DNA from: Paraburkholderia fynbosensis
Lineage (GTDB): Bacteria > Pseudomonadota > Gammaproteobacteria > Burkholderiales > Burkholderiaceae
DNA: 64,000 nucleotides
Direction of reading: 5' to 3'
Assembly: GCF_902859935.1 (NCBI RefSeq)
Contig: NZ_CADIKI010000002.1
Span: 248,001-312,000 of the forward strand
Shown here: positions 1-7,662 of the stretch, piece after piece
How positions within the stretch are numbered: the first letter of the stretch is position 1
How the letters are laid out: the number at the start of each line of letters is the position of its first letter
The notes under the pieces: model-generated
What the model was told of the DNA's origin: nothing
Seen by the model: only the letters and a program-made list of their open reading frames with translations
Database searches by the model: none
Program-made: the position numbers and the translations under genes

Positions 1-475
1 CCAGTTCCGGCTGCAACGACGCGAACAGCAGCGGTCGCATGATCGCCGCGAGCGCCGCCAGGCTGACGATGCCCAACGCCGCGAGCACAGCGAGCGTCGA
101 CGTGTTCACGCCGAGCACGTTGCCGAACAGCAGCGCGGTGACCTGCGTCGCATACGCGGTGAAGAAGTGCAGGAACAACAAGCCGAAGCCGAGCGATAGC
201 GACAGGATCACGCCGATCGCGACGTCGCGTCCGGCAAGCCGCTCGCCGAGCGCGCCCATGCCGACGCCCGCCGCGAGTGTGAAGCCGATCATCCCCCAGA
301 TCGGCGAGATGCCGATCAGCACCGCGCCGGTCGCGCCGGTGAAGCCGACGTGCGAGAGCGCATGGCCGGCGAAGGTCTGTCCCCGCATCACCAGAAAATA
401 GCCCACCACACCGGCCAGCACCGCGACGATCCCCGACGCCGCGAATGCGTTCACCATGAAATCGTATTCAAACAT
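1..475 (-). CDS. znuB: Zinc/manganese ABC transporter permease ZnuB, partial
   Basis: This is the inner-membrane permease of a metal-ion ABC importer of the ZnuB/ABC-3 family. About 158 N-terminal residues are visible before the gene leaves the window. The reading begins MFEYDFMVNAF and shows alternating hydrophobic segments typical of this family, with the conserved stretch GQTFAGHALSHVGF near residues 33-46. The ATG at 475 overlaps the end of the upstream ATPase gene by 8 bp, which indicates translational coupling in a zur-znuA-znuC-znuB operon. Metal specificity is inferred from the linked Zur regulator, not from the permease itself. Confidence 0.85.
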   Translation of the reverse strand, partial: MFEYDFMVNAFAASGIVAVLAGVVGYFLVMRGQTFAGHALSHVGFTGATGAVLIGISPIWGMIGFTLAAGVGMGALGERLAGRDVAIGVILSLSLGFGLLFLHFFTAYATQVTALLFGNVLGVNTSTLAVLAALGIVSLAALAAIMRPLLFASLQPEL

Positions 476-1451
476 CGTGCGTGTGTCCGTCGCGTGAGTC
501 GTGCTGGTGGGCGTGGCTGTGCGCGTGGCCGTGCGAGTGCGAGTGGCCGGGGCCGCCGTCCTCGTCGTGTTCGTGCTCGTGATCGTGTTTCTCGACTTCG
601 ACGTCGCCCGACATCACGAAGATGCGTCCATTCACGCGCATCACGTCGATCGGCGAGCCATACAGGCGCGACAGCACCGGCCGCGTGATCACTTCGTCGA
701 CGGTGCCGAGCGCCGCCACGCCGCTGCCGAGATACAGCACGCGGTCGAGCGAGTTCAGCAGCGGATTCAGCTCATGCGCGGAAAATAGCACGGCGATGCC
801 GAGTTCGCGCTGCACGCTTCGCACCAGTTCGACCACGCTCTTTTGATGATGCGGATCGAGGCTGATCAGCGGTTCGTCGAGCAGCAGCAGTTTCGGATTG
901 CCGAGCAGGCATTGCGCGAGCAGCAGCCGCTGACGCTCGCCGCCCGACAGTTCCGACAACGGCCGCTCGGCCAGCGTGCGGCCGCCGACCAGATCGAGCA
1001 CGCGCTCGACGTCGGCGCGCGTTTTCGCATCCGCATGCGGCAAGCCCCAGCGGTGGCCGTCGGCGGCCATCGCGACGAAATCGCGGCCGCGCACGCGCCG
1101 GCCGGCGAGCGCGCTGCGCGTCTGCGGCATATAGCCGATCGACGCATTGCCGCGTTCGACCGGCTGCCCCAGCACGCGGATCGCGCCTTGCGCCGCGGGC
1201 ACGAGGCCGAGCACGGCGCGCATCAGCGTGGTTTTGCCCGCGCCGTTCGGCCCGAGCACACCGATGAATTCGCCCTGGTTCACCACGAAGCCGGTGTCGC
1301 GCAAGATCGTGCGGCCGCCGAGTTCGAGGGTCACGTGGTCGAGTTCGAGCACGGGCGTGGTGCGGGGGGCGCTTGCGGCCGCGCTTGCCGCCAGGCTGCC
1401 CGATGGGCGGCCTGACGCGCTGGCTGGCGCGTTGCGGCCAGTCGAGGTCAT
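468..1451 (-). CDS. znuC: Zinc ABC transporter ATP-binding protein with His-rich tail
   Basis: This ATPase powers the metal importer. I start it at the ATG at 1451, which overlaps the znuA stop as ATGA; this gives 327 residues. The longer open frame upstream only runs back into znuA. Walker A GPNGAGKTT is at about residues 67-75, followed by the signature LSGGERQR and the Walker B segment LLLLDEP. The last 45 residues or so are extremely rich in His and acidic residues (motifs such as HDHEHEHDED and HSHSHGHAHSHAH). Such a tail is unusual for the ATPase subunit and may bind zinc at the cytoplasmic face. The N-terminal 30 residues are low-complexity Ala/Ser. Confidence 0.9.
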   Translation of the reverse strand: MTSTGRNAPASASGRPSGSLAASAAASAPRTTPVLELDHVTLELGGRTILRDTGFVVNQGEFIGVLGPNGAGKTTLMRAVLGLVPAAQGAIRVLGQPVERGNASIGYMPQTRSALAGRRVRGRDFVAMAADGHRWGLPHADAKTRADVERVLDLVGGRTLAERPLSELSGGERQRLLLAQCLLGNPKLLLLDEPLISLDPHHQKSVVELVRSVQRELGIAVLFSAHELNPLLNSLDRVLYLGSGVAALGTVDEVITRPVLSRLYGSPIDVMRVNGRIFVMSGDVEVEKHDHEHEHDEDGGPGHSHSHGHAHSHAHQHDSRDGHTHDV

Positions 1452-2440
1452 TGAGTTTTTCCTGTGGCGCCGGAGCTTGCCGATTTTGCCGCTTTCGCAT
1501 TGTTCGCACCGCTCGCACCGTTCGTGCCGCCCGCGGCCAGCGCCGCGCTGAGCGCGTCGAGCTGCGTGAGCATCCACGTCTGATAGGTCTTACCGGCCGG
1601 CAGGGTTTCGGTGACGCTCATGGTCGGCACCTGCGATTGCTGCGCGAGCTTCAACATGCGTCGGGTCAGGGCCTCGGTTGCCTGGCTGTTATAGATCAGA
1701 ACGCGTACGCGCTTCTCGCGCAGATCGCGTTCGAACGCGGCGATATCGGCCGCGCTGGCTTCGGTGTCGTTCATGACGGCGAGCTGGAAGCGCTGATTGC
1801 GCATCGTCAGCCCCACCGCGTCCGACATATAGCCGAACACCGGCTCGGTCGCCGTGACCGGCACGCCCGCATAGCGGCCATGCAGTTCGGCGACCTTGGC
1901 GTCGATCGGCTTGAGCGAAGCGAGAAACTTCGCGAGGTTCGCATCGTACGCCGACTTGTGCGCCGGGTCAGCCGCGACGAGCGCGTCGCTCACCGCGCGC
2001 GCCACTTTCGGCATGGTCGCCGGGTCGTACCAGAGGTGCGGATTATCGCCGCTCTTCCTGCCGGTGAGGTCGGCGGCGACGATCGTGGTGCGCTTTGCGC
2101 CTTGCGAGGCAGCGAGCAGTTTCGCCATCCACGGATCGTAGTCGGCGCCGTTATAGACCACAAGGCTCGCATGTTGCAACGCGCGCGCGGTCGTTGGGCT
2201 CGCTTCGAACAGATGCGGGTCCTGGTCCGGATTGCTGAGGATGCTTGTCACGGCGACGCGATCGCCGCCCAACTGCTGCACCACGTCGCCATAAAAATTC
2301 TCCGCGGCGACGACCGGGATTTTCGCGTCGGCGGCCATCGCGCCGTGGCCGAATGCAAACGCCGCCGCGCCTGCGGCCAGGTACTTGGAGAGTTTCAGCG
2401 CACGGCGCGCCCCGATCAACATCGAGCCGATTTTTTTCAT
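1448..2440 (-). CDS. znuA: Zinc ABC transporter periplasmic binding protein
   Basis: This is the high-affinity metal-binding component of a cluster A-I ABC importer. The ATG at 2440 has an AGGAAA ribosome site just upstream and is followed by a basic N-terminus and a hydrophobic signal segment ending GHGAMAADAK, with likely cleavage near residue 36. The protein is about 330 residues. Candidate ligands are His76 (DPHLFEAS) and His135 (NPHLWYDP). The third His of classical ZnuA is not present: the corresponding segment reads ATEPVFGYM, leaving Glu199 as a possible ligand. The C-terminal 30 residues are Gly/Ala/Asn/Ser-rich. The stop overlaps the ATPase start by 4 bp. Confidence 0.88.
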   Translation of the reverse strand: MKKIGSMLIGARRALKLSKYLAAGAAAFAFGHGAMAADAKIPVVAAENFYGDVVQQLGGDRVAVTSILSNPDQDPHLFEASPTTARALQHASLVVYNGADYDPWMAKLLAASQGAKRTTIVAADLTGRKSGDNPHLWYDPATMPKVARAVSDALVAADPAHKSAYDANLAKFLASLKPIDAKVAELHGRYAGVPVTATEPVFGYMSDAVGLTMRNQRFQLAVMNDTEASAADIAAFERDLREKRVRVLIYNSQATEALTRRMLKLAQQSQVPTMSVTETLPAGKTYQTWMLTQLDALSAALAAGGTNGASGANNAKAAKSASSGATGKTQ

Positions 2441-2464
2441 CGTTGTTTCCTGCTGCGTGAGGGT

Positions 2465-2514
2465 TGAGTGGGTCACAAATCTGAGTGGGTCACAAATCTG
2501 AGTGGGTCACAAAT
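2465..2514. repeat. Three tandem 17-bp repeats upstream of znuA
   Basis: The unit TGAGTGGGTCACAAATC occurs three times head to tail at 2465-2481, 2482-2498 and 2499-2514, the last lacking its final base. It sits 24-74 bp upstream of the znuA start, in the 248-bp gap between zur and znuA. The copies are identical over their shared length, which suggests recent slippage or selection. It could be an iterated regulator site or a simple tandem duplication. No palindrome is evident. Confidence 0.85.
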
Positions 2515-2688
2515 GCCGGGATGGGTTGTGGCGGCTGGCGGCTGGGGCGAGTTCGCCCACCGGGTCCTGCGCGGTTCGATGCGCCGCCTGTGCCATCGCG
2601 GCTTCATGCATGCGGCTGTGATGCGTGGTTTTGAGTGGGCGTTCGTGTCCGGCGTCATCCACTGCCTCATACACCTCGTACGGAAGCC

Positions 2689-3168
2689 TCATACCGAAGC
2701 CCCGGCAGGCCGCGCGGCGCGGGCGCACACGGCACACAGGCCGCTCAGCTCGATCACCTGCCGATGCACCTCGAAACCATGCGCCGGCGCGCTATGCGAC
2801 AACTGGTCGGCAAGATCGTCGCCGGGAATCTCGACGGTCGCGCCGCAGCCGTCGCACATCAAAAACTGGCTGCGGTGCGGCACGCCGATCTCACAGCAGG
2901 CGACGTAGGCGTTCTTCGATTCGATCCGGTGGACGAAGCCGTGCGCGAGCAGAAATTCGAGCGCGCGGTACACGGTCGTGGGCGGCATCCGTCCGCGCTG
3001 CGGCGCGAGCGCATCGAGCAGTTCGTACGCCCCGACCGGCCGCTCGCTGGCGACGATCGCCGCATACACCTGACGCCGCAGCGGCGTCAGCGCGAGTCCG
3101 TGCAACGCGGCGTGCGCTTGCGCATGCGCAAGCCGCACGGCATGGTGTTCTGCAATCGACGTGGCCAT
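2689..3168 (-). CDS. zur: Fur-family zinc uptake regulator Zur
   Basis: This cytoplasmic metalloregulator represses zinc uptake genes when zinc-loaded. I start it at the ATG at 3168, which has a GGGAGG ribosome site 9-10 bp upstream; this gives 159 residues and drops a 14-residue leader. The winged-helix segment includes PTTVYRALEFL (about 63-73). Two CxxC pairs, CDGC (105-108) and CAVC (145-148), form the structural zinc site of the Fur family. The Zur rather than Fur assignment comes from its place as first gene of the znu operon and from the CxxC arrangement. It is probably autoregulated through the box just upstream. Confidence 0.88.
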   Translation of the reverse strand: MATSIAEHHAVRLAHAQAHAALHGLALTPLRRQVYAAIVASERPVGAYELLDALAPQRGRMPPTTVYRALEFLLAHGFVHRIESKNAYVACCEIGVPHRSQFLMCDGCGATVEIPGDDLADQLSHSAPAHGFEVHRQVIELSGLCAVCARAARPAGASV

Positions 3169-3214
3169 CGGCGTAGACCTCCCTGGCGGCAAAGGCTTCG
3201 AATGAAGCAAGGTC

Positions 3215-3247
3215 GAAATGATATAACGTATCTCGAATTTTTGTCAG
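3215..3247 (-). promoter_or_regulatory. zur-znu promoter with overlapping candidate Zur box
   Basis: On the minus strand a CTGACA -35 (3247-3242) is followed after 18 bp by TATCAT (3223-3218). The -10 lies inside an AT-rich imperfect palindrome at 3215-3234 containing GATATAACGTATC, with perfect GATA/TATC arms. This resembles Zur operators, which carry a central TATAAC-type core. Binding is inferred from the position and the motif resemblance. Confidence 0.55.
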
Positions 3248-3363
3248 TGGCGTGCACGGAATGTGATTTGCCGGCCAACGCTCGCCGCCATTGCCTGGCT
3301 GAGGGCGGCGCGCCGTGCGCGGGGCTCCTGTCGCGCTGCACCATCGAAATCTGGTCGAGTGCC

Positions 3364-3417
3364 TTGACATGGCCCGGTCCGTATCCGATCATTCGATCAC
3401 TAACAGAGCAATTGTTC
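3364..3417 (+). promoter_or_regulatory. Polyol operon promoter-operator A
   Basis: TTGACA (3364-3369), a 17-bp spacer and GATCAT (3387-3392) form a sigma70-like promoter for the SDR/ABC operon. From the -10 onward, a 32-bp block (3386-3417) reads CGATCATTCGATC, then ACTAACAGAG, then CAATTGTTC. It contains the near-palindrome GAGCAATTGTTC. The same block, matching at 27 of 32 positions and with identical promoter spacing, lies upstream of the divergent dehydrogenase/xylulokinase genes at 14112-14165. The linked SorC-family protein is the obvious candidate binder. Confidence 0.72.
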
Positions 3418-3474
3418 GCGCAATGAGCGTTCGCTCACTGCGCCTCAAAAAGCAGAACGAACCGGAGACATGCG

Positions 3475-4257
3475 GTGGCGGCACGATTGCAAGACAAGGT
3501 GGCCATTCTGACGGGGGCGGCCAGCGGCATCGGAGAAGCGGTGGCCCGGCGCTATCTGGACGAGGGCGCGCGCTGCGTGCTGGTCGACGTGAAGCCGGCC
3601 GGCAGTTTCGGCGACGCGCTGCGCGCCGCCTACGGCGAGCGCGTGCTGAGCGTCAGCGCCGACGTCACCCGCCGCGACGACATCGACCGGATTCTTGCGA
3701 GCACGCTCGCGCGATTCGGCCAGGTCGACATTCTGTTCAACAACGCGGCGCTCTTCGATATGCGCCCGATCCTCGATGAATCCTGGGACGTGTTCGACCG
3801 CCTCTTCGCGGTCAACGTGAAGGGCATGTTCTTCCTCATGCAAACCGTCGCGCGCCAGATGGTCGAGCAGGGCCGTGGCGGCAAGATCATCAACATGTCG
3901 TCGCAAGCGGGGCGGCGTGGCGAGGCGCTGGTGTCGCACTACTGCGCGACCAAGGCGGCGGTGTTGAGCTACACGCAATCCGCGGCGCTCGCCCTCGCGC
4001 CGCACCGGATCAACGTGAACGGCATCGCGCCGGGCGTCGTCGATACGCCGATGTGGAAGGAAGTCGACGCGCTCTTCGCCCGCTATGAAAACCGGCCGCT
4101 CGGCGAGAAGAAGCGGCTCGTCGGCGAAGCGGTGCCGCTCGGCCGCATGGGCGTGCCGGACGATCTCACCGGCGCCGCGCTATTTCTCGCTTCCGCGGAC
4201 GCTGATTACATCACCGCGCAAACCCTGAACGTCGACGGCGGCAACTGGATGAGTTAG
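3475..4257 (+). CDS. smoS: SDR-family polyol (sorbitol-type) dehydrogenase
   Basis: This is a 260-residue classical short-chain dehydrogenase, probably oxidising a hexitol such as sorbitol or galactitol to the ketose with NAD. The cofactor motif TGAASGIG is at 13-20, NNAA at 89-92, and the catalytic Ser142/143, Tyr156 and Lys160 (YCATK) are present. The protein ends with the family-typical VDGGNWMS. The start is GTG at 3475, preceded by GGAGAC 7-12 bp upstream. It is the first gene of the polyol ABC operon, behind promoter-operator A. Position and sequence resemble the SmoS/PolS family; the exact substrate is inferred from context. Confidence 0.8.
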   Translation: MAARLQDKVAILTGAASGIGEAVARRYLDEGARCVLVDVKPAGSFGDALRAAYGERVLSVSADVTRRDDIDRILASTLARFGQVDILFNNAALFDMRPILDESWDVFDRLFAVNVKGMFFLMQTVARQMVEQGRGGKIINMSSQAGRRGEALVSHYCATKAAVLSYTQSAALALAPHRINVNGIAPGVVDTPMWKEVDALFARYENRPLGEKKRLVGEAVPLGRMGVPDDLTGAALFLASADADYITAQTLNVDGGNWMS

Positions 4258-4357
4258 GCGAATGCGCCCGGCGCAGGTACTCCAAACCCGCGCGCACCAT
4301 CGCCATTTCCGTAAAACAAACGCAGCACCACATAACGCACGAGAAAGGAGACAACAC

Positions 4358-5680
4358 ATGAAACCTGCATTCAAATCCACGCTGAAGGCGGTCAGCGCCG
4401 GCGCGGCAGCATGCTTTGCGTTGAGCGCGTCGGCGGCCACGGTGACGATCGCGACGTTGAACAACCCGGACATGATCGAGCTGAAGAAGCTCTCGCCCGC
4501 GTTCGAAAAAGCGAACCCGGACATCAAGCTGAACTGGGTGATTCTCGAAGAAAACGTGCTGCGCCAGCGCGCCACGACCGACATCACCACCGGCAGCGGC
4601 CAGTTCGACGTAATGACGATCGGCGCCTATGAAACGCCGCAATGGGGCAAGCGCGGCTGGCTCACGCCGCTCACCAATCTGCCCGCCAGCTACGATCTGA
4701 ACGACGTCGTGAAGACGGCCCGCGACGGCCTGTCGAGCGGCGGCCAGCTATACGCGTTGCCGTTCTACGTGGAAAGTTCGATGACGTATTACCGCAAGGA
4801 TCTGTTCGACAAGGCCGGCCTGAAAATGCCCGACCAGCCGACCTATGACCAGATCGCGCAATTCGCCGACAAGCTCACCGACAAAGCCAACGGCCAGTAC
4901 GGCATCTGCCTGCGCGGCAAGGCGGGCTGGGGCGAGAACATGGCGTACGGCACGACGGTGGTGAACACCTTCGGCGGCCGCTGGTTCGACGAGAAGTGGC
5001 ACGCACAGCTCACGTCGCCGGAATGGAAGAAGGCGATTACGTTCTACGTCGATCTGCTGAAGAAAGACGGCCCGCCGGGAGCAAGCTCGAACGGCTTCAA
5101 CGAAAACCTCACGCTGATGTCGTCGGGCAAGTGCGCGATGTGGATCGACGCGACGGTCGCGGCCGGCATGCTCTACAACAAGCAGCAATCGCAGATCGCG
5201 GACAAGGTCGGTTTCGCCGCGGCGCCGATCGCGGTCACGCCGAAGGGTTCGCACTGGCTGTGGGCGTGGGCGCTGGCGATTCCGAAGTCGTCGAAGCAGC
5301 CCGACGCGGCGAAGAAGTTCATCACGTGGGCGACGTCGAAGGAATACATCGAACTGGTCGCGAAGGATGAAGGCTGGGCCTCTGTGCCGCCAGGAACGCG
5401 ACAGTCGACCTATGCGCGCCCCGAGTACCAGAAGGCCGCACCGTTCGGCGGGTTCGTGCTGAAGGCGATCGAAACGGCGGACCCGGAACATCCGACACTG
5501 AAACCCGTGCCGTACACGGGTGTGCAGTTCGTCGGGATTCCTGAGTTCCAGTCGTTCGGCACCGTGGTCGGTCAGAGCATCTCCGGTGCGATCGCCGGTC
5601 AGATGACGGTCGATCAGGCGCTGGCGGCGGGCAACGCCACCGCGGATCGCGCGGTGAAGCAGGCCGGCTATCAGAAGTAA
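4358..5680 (+). CDS. smoE: Polyol ABC transporter substrate-binding protein (SmoE type)
   Basis: This is a periplasmic family-1 solute-binding protein of 440 residues for sorbitol/mannitol-type uptake. The ATG at 4358 has a strong AAAGGAGA site. The N-terminus is a signal peptide (MKPAFKSTLK, hydrophobic core, LSASAAT cleavage region). The mature part has the features of this group, for example GQFDVMTIGAYETPQWG and YYRKDLFDKAGLK. It is separated from the permease gene by 174 bp holding a strong hairpin, a common arrangement that raises the level of the binding protein over the membrane subunits. Confidence 0.87.
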   Translation: MKPAFKSTLKAVSAGAAACFALSASAATVTIATLNNPDMIELKKLSPAFEKANPDIKLNWVILEENVLRQRATTDITTGSGQFDVMTIGAYETPQWGKRGWLTPLTNLPASYDLNDVVKTARDGLSSGGQLYALPFYVESSMTYYRKDLFDKAGLKMPDQPTYDQIAQFADKLTDKANGQYGICLRGKAGWGENMAYGTTVVNTFGGRWFDEKWHAQLTSPEWKKAITFYVDLLKKDGPPGASSNGFNENLTLMSSGKCAMWIDATVAAGMLYNKQQSQIADKVGFAAAPIAVTPKGSHWLWAWALAIPKSSKQPDAAKKFITWATSKEYIELVAKDEGWASVPPGTRQSTYARPEYQKAAPFGGFVLKAIETADPEHPTLKPVPYTGVQFVGIPEFQSFGTVVGQSISGAIAGQMTVDQALAAGNATADRAVKQAGYQK

Positions 5681-5711
5681 CGTAACTCCGCCACTTCAGA
5701 ACGTGGCACGC

Positions 5712-5735
5712 GCCGGCTGACGCCCGTCAGCCGGC
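5712..5735 (+). other. Intercistronic hairpin between smoE and smoF
   Basis: An 11-bp perfect inverted repeat, GCCGGCTGACG (5712-5722) and CGTCAGCCGGC (5725-5735), is separated by 2 bp. There is no T-run after it, so it is more likely an mRNA-stabilising or partial-attenuation structure than a full terminator. It lies 32 bp after the binding-protein stop. Confidence 0.7.
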
Positions 5736-5854
5736 TCACGCAGCACAGCGGGGCCGTCCCGGCCGCGAGCGAGCGTTGTGGCGTCGCACGATGCCGCGGC
5801 GTTTCGTGCGGCTCAAACGGACGCCCCCGCGCATTACCGAACAGGTGGTCAATC

Positions 5855-6790
5855 ATGCGTCCTTTGCGCCTACCTCTCATGCATGCCCAGCCCCAGACCG
5901 AAAAAGAACGCGAAATCCGTCAAGCCAATTCGGCCCGCTGGCTGGTGTCGCCATCGGTCGCCGTGCTGGTGCTGTGGATGACGATTCCACTCGCGATGAC
6001 GATCTGGTTTTCGTTCTCGCGCTACAACCTGCTGAATCCGGATCTGCGCGGCTTCGCCGGCCTCGACAACTACCGCTACCTCGCGAGCGACCCGTCGTTC
6101 TGGCCGTCGATTGCCAACACGCTCGAACTGATCGTCTCGGTGCTGGTGATCACGGTGGTCGGCGGCGTACTGATGGCGATCCTGTTCGACCGCAAGTTTT
6201 ACGGCCAGGGTGTCGCGCGGCTGCTCGCCATCGCGCCGTTCTTCGTGATGCCGACCGTGAGCGCGCTGATCTGGAAGAACATGATCCTGCATCCGGTGTA
6301 CGGGCTCGTCGCGCAGGGCATGCGCGCGATCGGCCTGCAGCCGATCGACTGGTTCGCCGTCTATCCGCTCACGGCGGTGATCATGATCGTCGCGTGGCAG
6401 TGGCTGCCGTTCGCGTTCCTGATTCTGTTCACGGCGATCCAGTCGCTCGATCAGGAGCAGAAAGAGGCGGCCCGCATCGACGGCGCGGGTCCGTTCTCGA
6501 TGTTCTTCTACATCACGCTGCCACACCTGAGACGCGCGATCGCGGTGGTGGTGATGATGGAAACGATTTTCCTGCTGTCGATCTTCGCCGAAATCTATAC
6601 GACCACGGGCGGCGGTCCGGGCACTGCGACCACCAATCTGTCATACCTGATCTTTTCGCTGGGCCTGCAACAGTTCGACGTCGGTCTCGCGTCCGCCGGC
6701 GGCATTCTCGCTGTCGTGCTGGCCAACATCGTGTCGTTCTTCCTCGTGCGGATGCTCGCGAAGAACCTGAAAGGGGAGTACGAAAAATGA
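5855..6790 (+). CDS. smoF: Polyol ABC transporter permease SmoF
   Basis: This 311-residue inner-membrane permease is of the MalF-like binding-protein-dependent class. It has about six hydrophobic segments, and the EAA loop is seen as EQKEAARIDGAG near residues 205-216, where it contacts the ATPase. The ATG at 5855 is chosen for a weak GGTGG site upstream; an alternative ATG lies 24 bp downstream. Its stop overlaps the next permease start by 4 bp (ATGA), so the two membrane subunits are translationally coupled. Confidence 0.86.
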   Translation: MRPLRLPLMHAQPQTEKEREIRQANSARWLVSPSVAVLVLWMTIPLAMTIWFSFSRYNLLNPDLRGFAGLDNYRYLASDPSFWPSIANTLELIVSVLVITVVGGVLMAILFDRKFYGQGVARLLAIAPFFVMPTVSALIWKNMILHPVYGLVAQGMRAIGLQPIDWFAVYPLTAVIMIVAWQWLPFAFLILFTAIQSLDQEQKEAARIDGAGPFSMFFYITLPHLRRAIAVVVMMETIFLLSIFAEIYTTTGGGPGTATTNLSYLIFSLGLQQFDVGLASAGGILAVVLANIVSFFLVRMLAKNLKGEYEK

Positions 6791-7662
6791 GCCATGTTGC
6801 CTCTACTCCGGCGTCCTCGACGACGCCGATGACCGTGCCGACCAAGTCGCCGTTCGAAGCAATCCGTCGCGCTATCCCCGGCGTGATCGCCTGGCTCGTC
6901 GCGCTGCTGCTGTTCTTCCCGATCTTCTGGATGACGATCACCGCATTCAAGACCGAGCAGCAGGCGTACTCGTCGTCGCTCTTTTTCGTGCCGACGCTCG
7001 AGAGCTTTCGCGAAGTGTTCGCACGCAGCAATTACTTTTCGTTCGCGTGGAATTCGGTGCTGATCTCGGTGGGCGTCACCGTGCTGTGTTTGATTCTCGC
7101 GGTGCCCGCCGCGTATGCGATGGCGTTCTTTCCGACGCGCCGCACGCAGAAAGTGCTGCTGTGGATGCTGTCGACCAAGATGATGCCGTCGGTCGGCGTG
7201 CTCGTGCCGATCTACCTGCTGTGGAAAAACAGCGGCCTGCTCGATACGGTGTCGGGTCTGGTAATCGTCTATACGCTGATCAATCTGCCGATCGCGGTAT
7301 GGATGTCGTTCACGTACTTCGCCGAAATTCCGCGCGACATTCTCGAAGCAGGGCGCATCGACGGCGCCGCGACCTGGCAGGAAATCGTCTATCTGCTGAT
7401 GCCGATGTCGTTGCCCGGTCTCGCATCCACCGCGCTGCTGCTCGTGATCCTTTCGTGGAACGAAGCGTTCTGGAGCATCAATCTGTCGAGTTCGAACGCT
7501 GCGCCGCTCACGGTGTTCATCGCGTCGTATTCGAGTCCTGAAGGGCTGTTCTGGGCCAAGCTGTCGGCGGCTTCGCTGCTGGCGGTCGCGCCGATCCTGA
7601 TCGTCGGCTGGCTGTCGCAGAAGCAACTGGTGCGCGGCCTCACGTTCGGGGCGGTCAAATGA
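6787..7662 (+). CDS. smoG: Polyol ABC transporter permease SmoG
   Basis: This is the second permease subunit, 291 residues, of the MalG type. The N-terminal 35 residues are polar and Ser/Thr/Pro-rich; the membrane segments follow. The EAA motif appears as DILEAGRIDGAATWQEI near residues 185-201. It starts by ATGA overlap with SmoF and ends by ATGA overlap with the phosphatase gene, so it sits in a tightly coupled operon. Confidence 0.86.
   Translation: MSHVASTPASSTTPMTVPTKSPFEAIRRAIPGVIAWLVALLLFFPIFWMTITAFKTEQQAYSSSLFFVPTLESFREVFARSNYFSFAWNSVLISVGVTVLCLILAVPAAYAMAFFPTRRTQKVLLWMLSTKMMPSVGVLVPIYLLWKNSGLLDTVSGLVIVYTLINLPIAVWMSFTYFAEIPRDILEAGRIDGAATWQEIVYLLMPMSLPGLASTALLLVILSWNEAFWSINLSSSNAAPLTVFIASYSSPEGLFWAKLSAASLLAVAPILIVGWLSQKQLVRGLTFGAVK

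Noticed and set aside
2465..2514. Possible CRISPR array from the three 17-bp repeats
   Set aside because: The units are directly adjacent with no spacers, and there are no cas genes.
5776..6786. Very long frame reading into SmoG from upstream
   Set aside because: The part before 6787 is the shadow of the first permease gene; SmoG starts by ATGA overlap.
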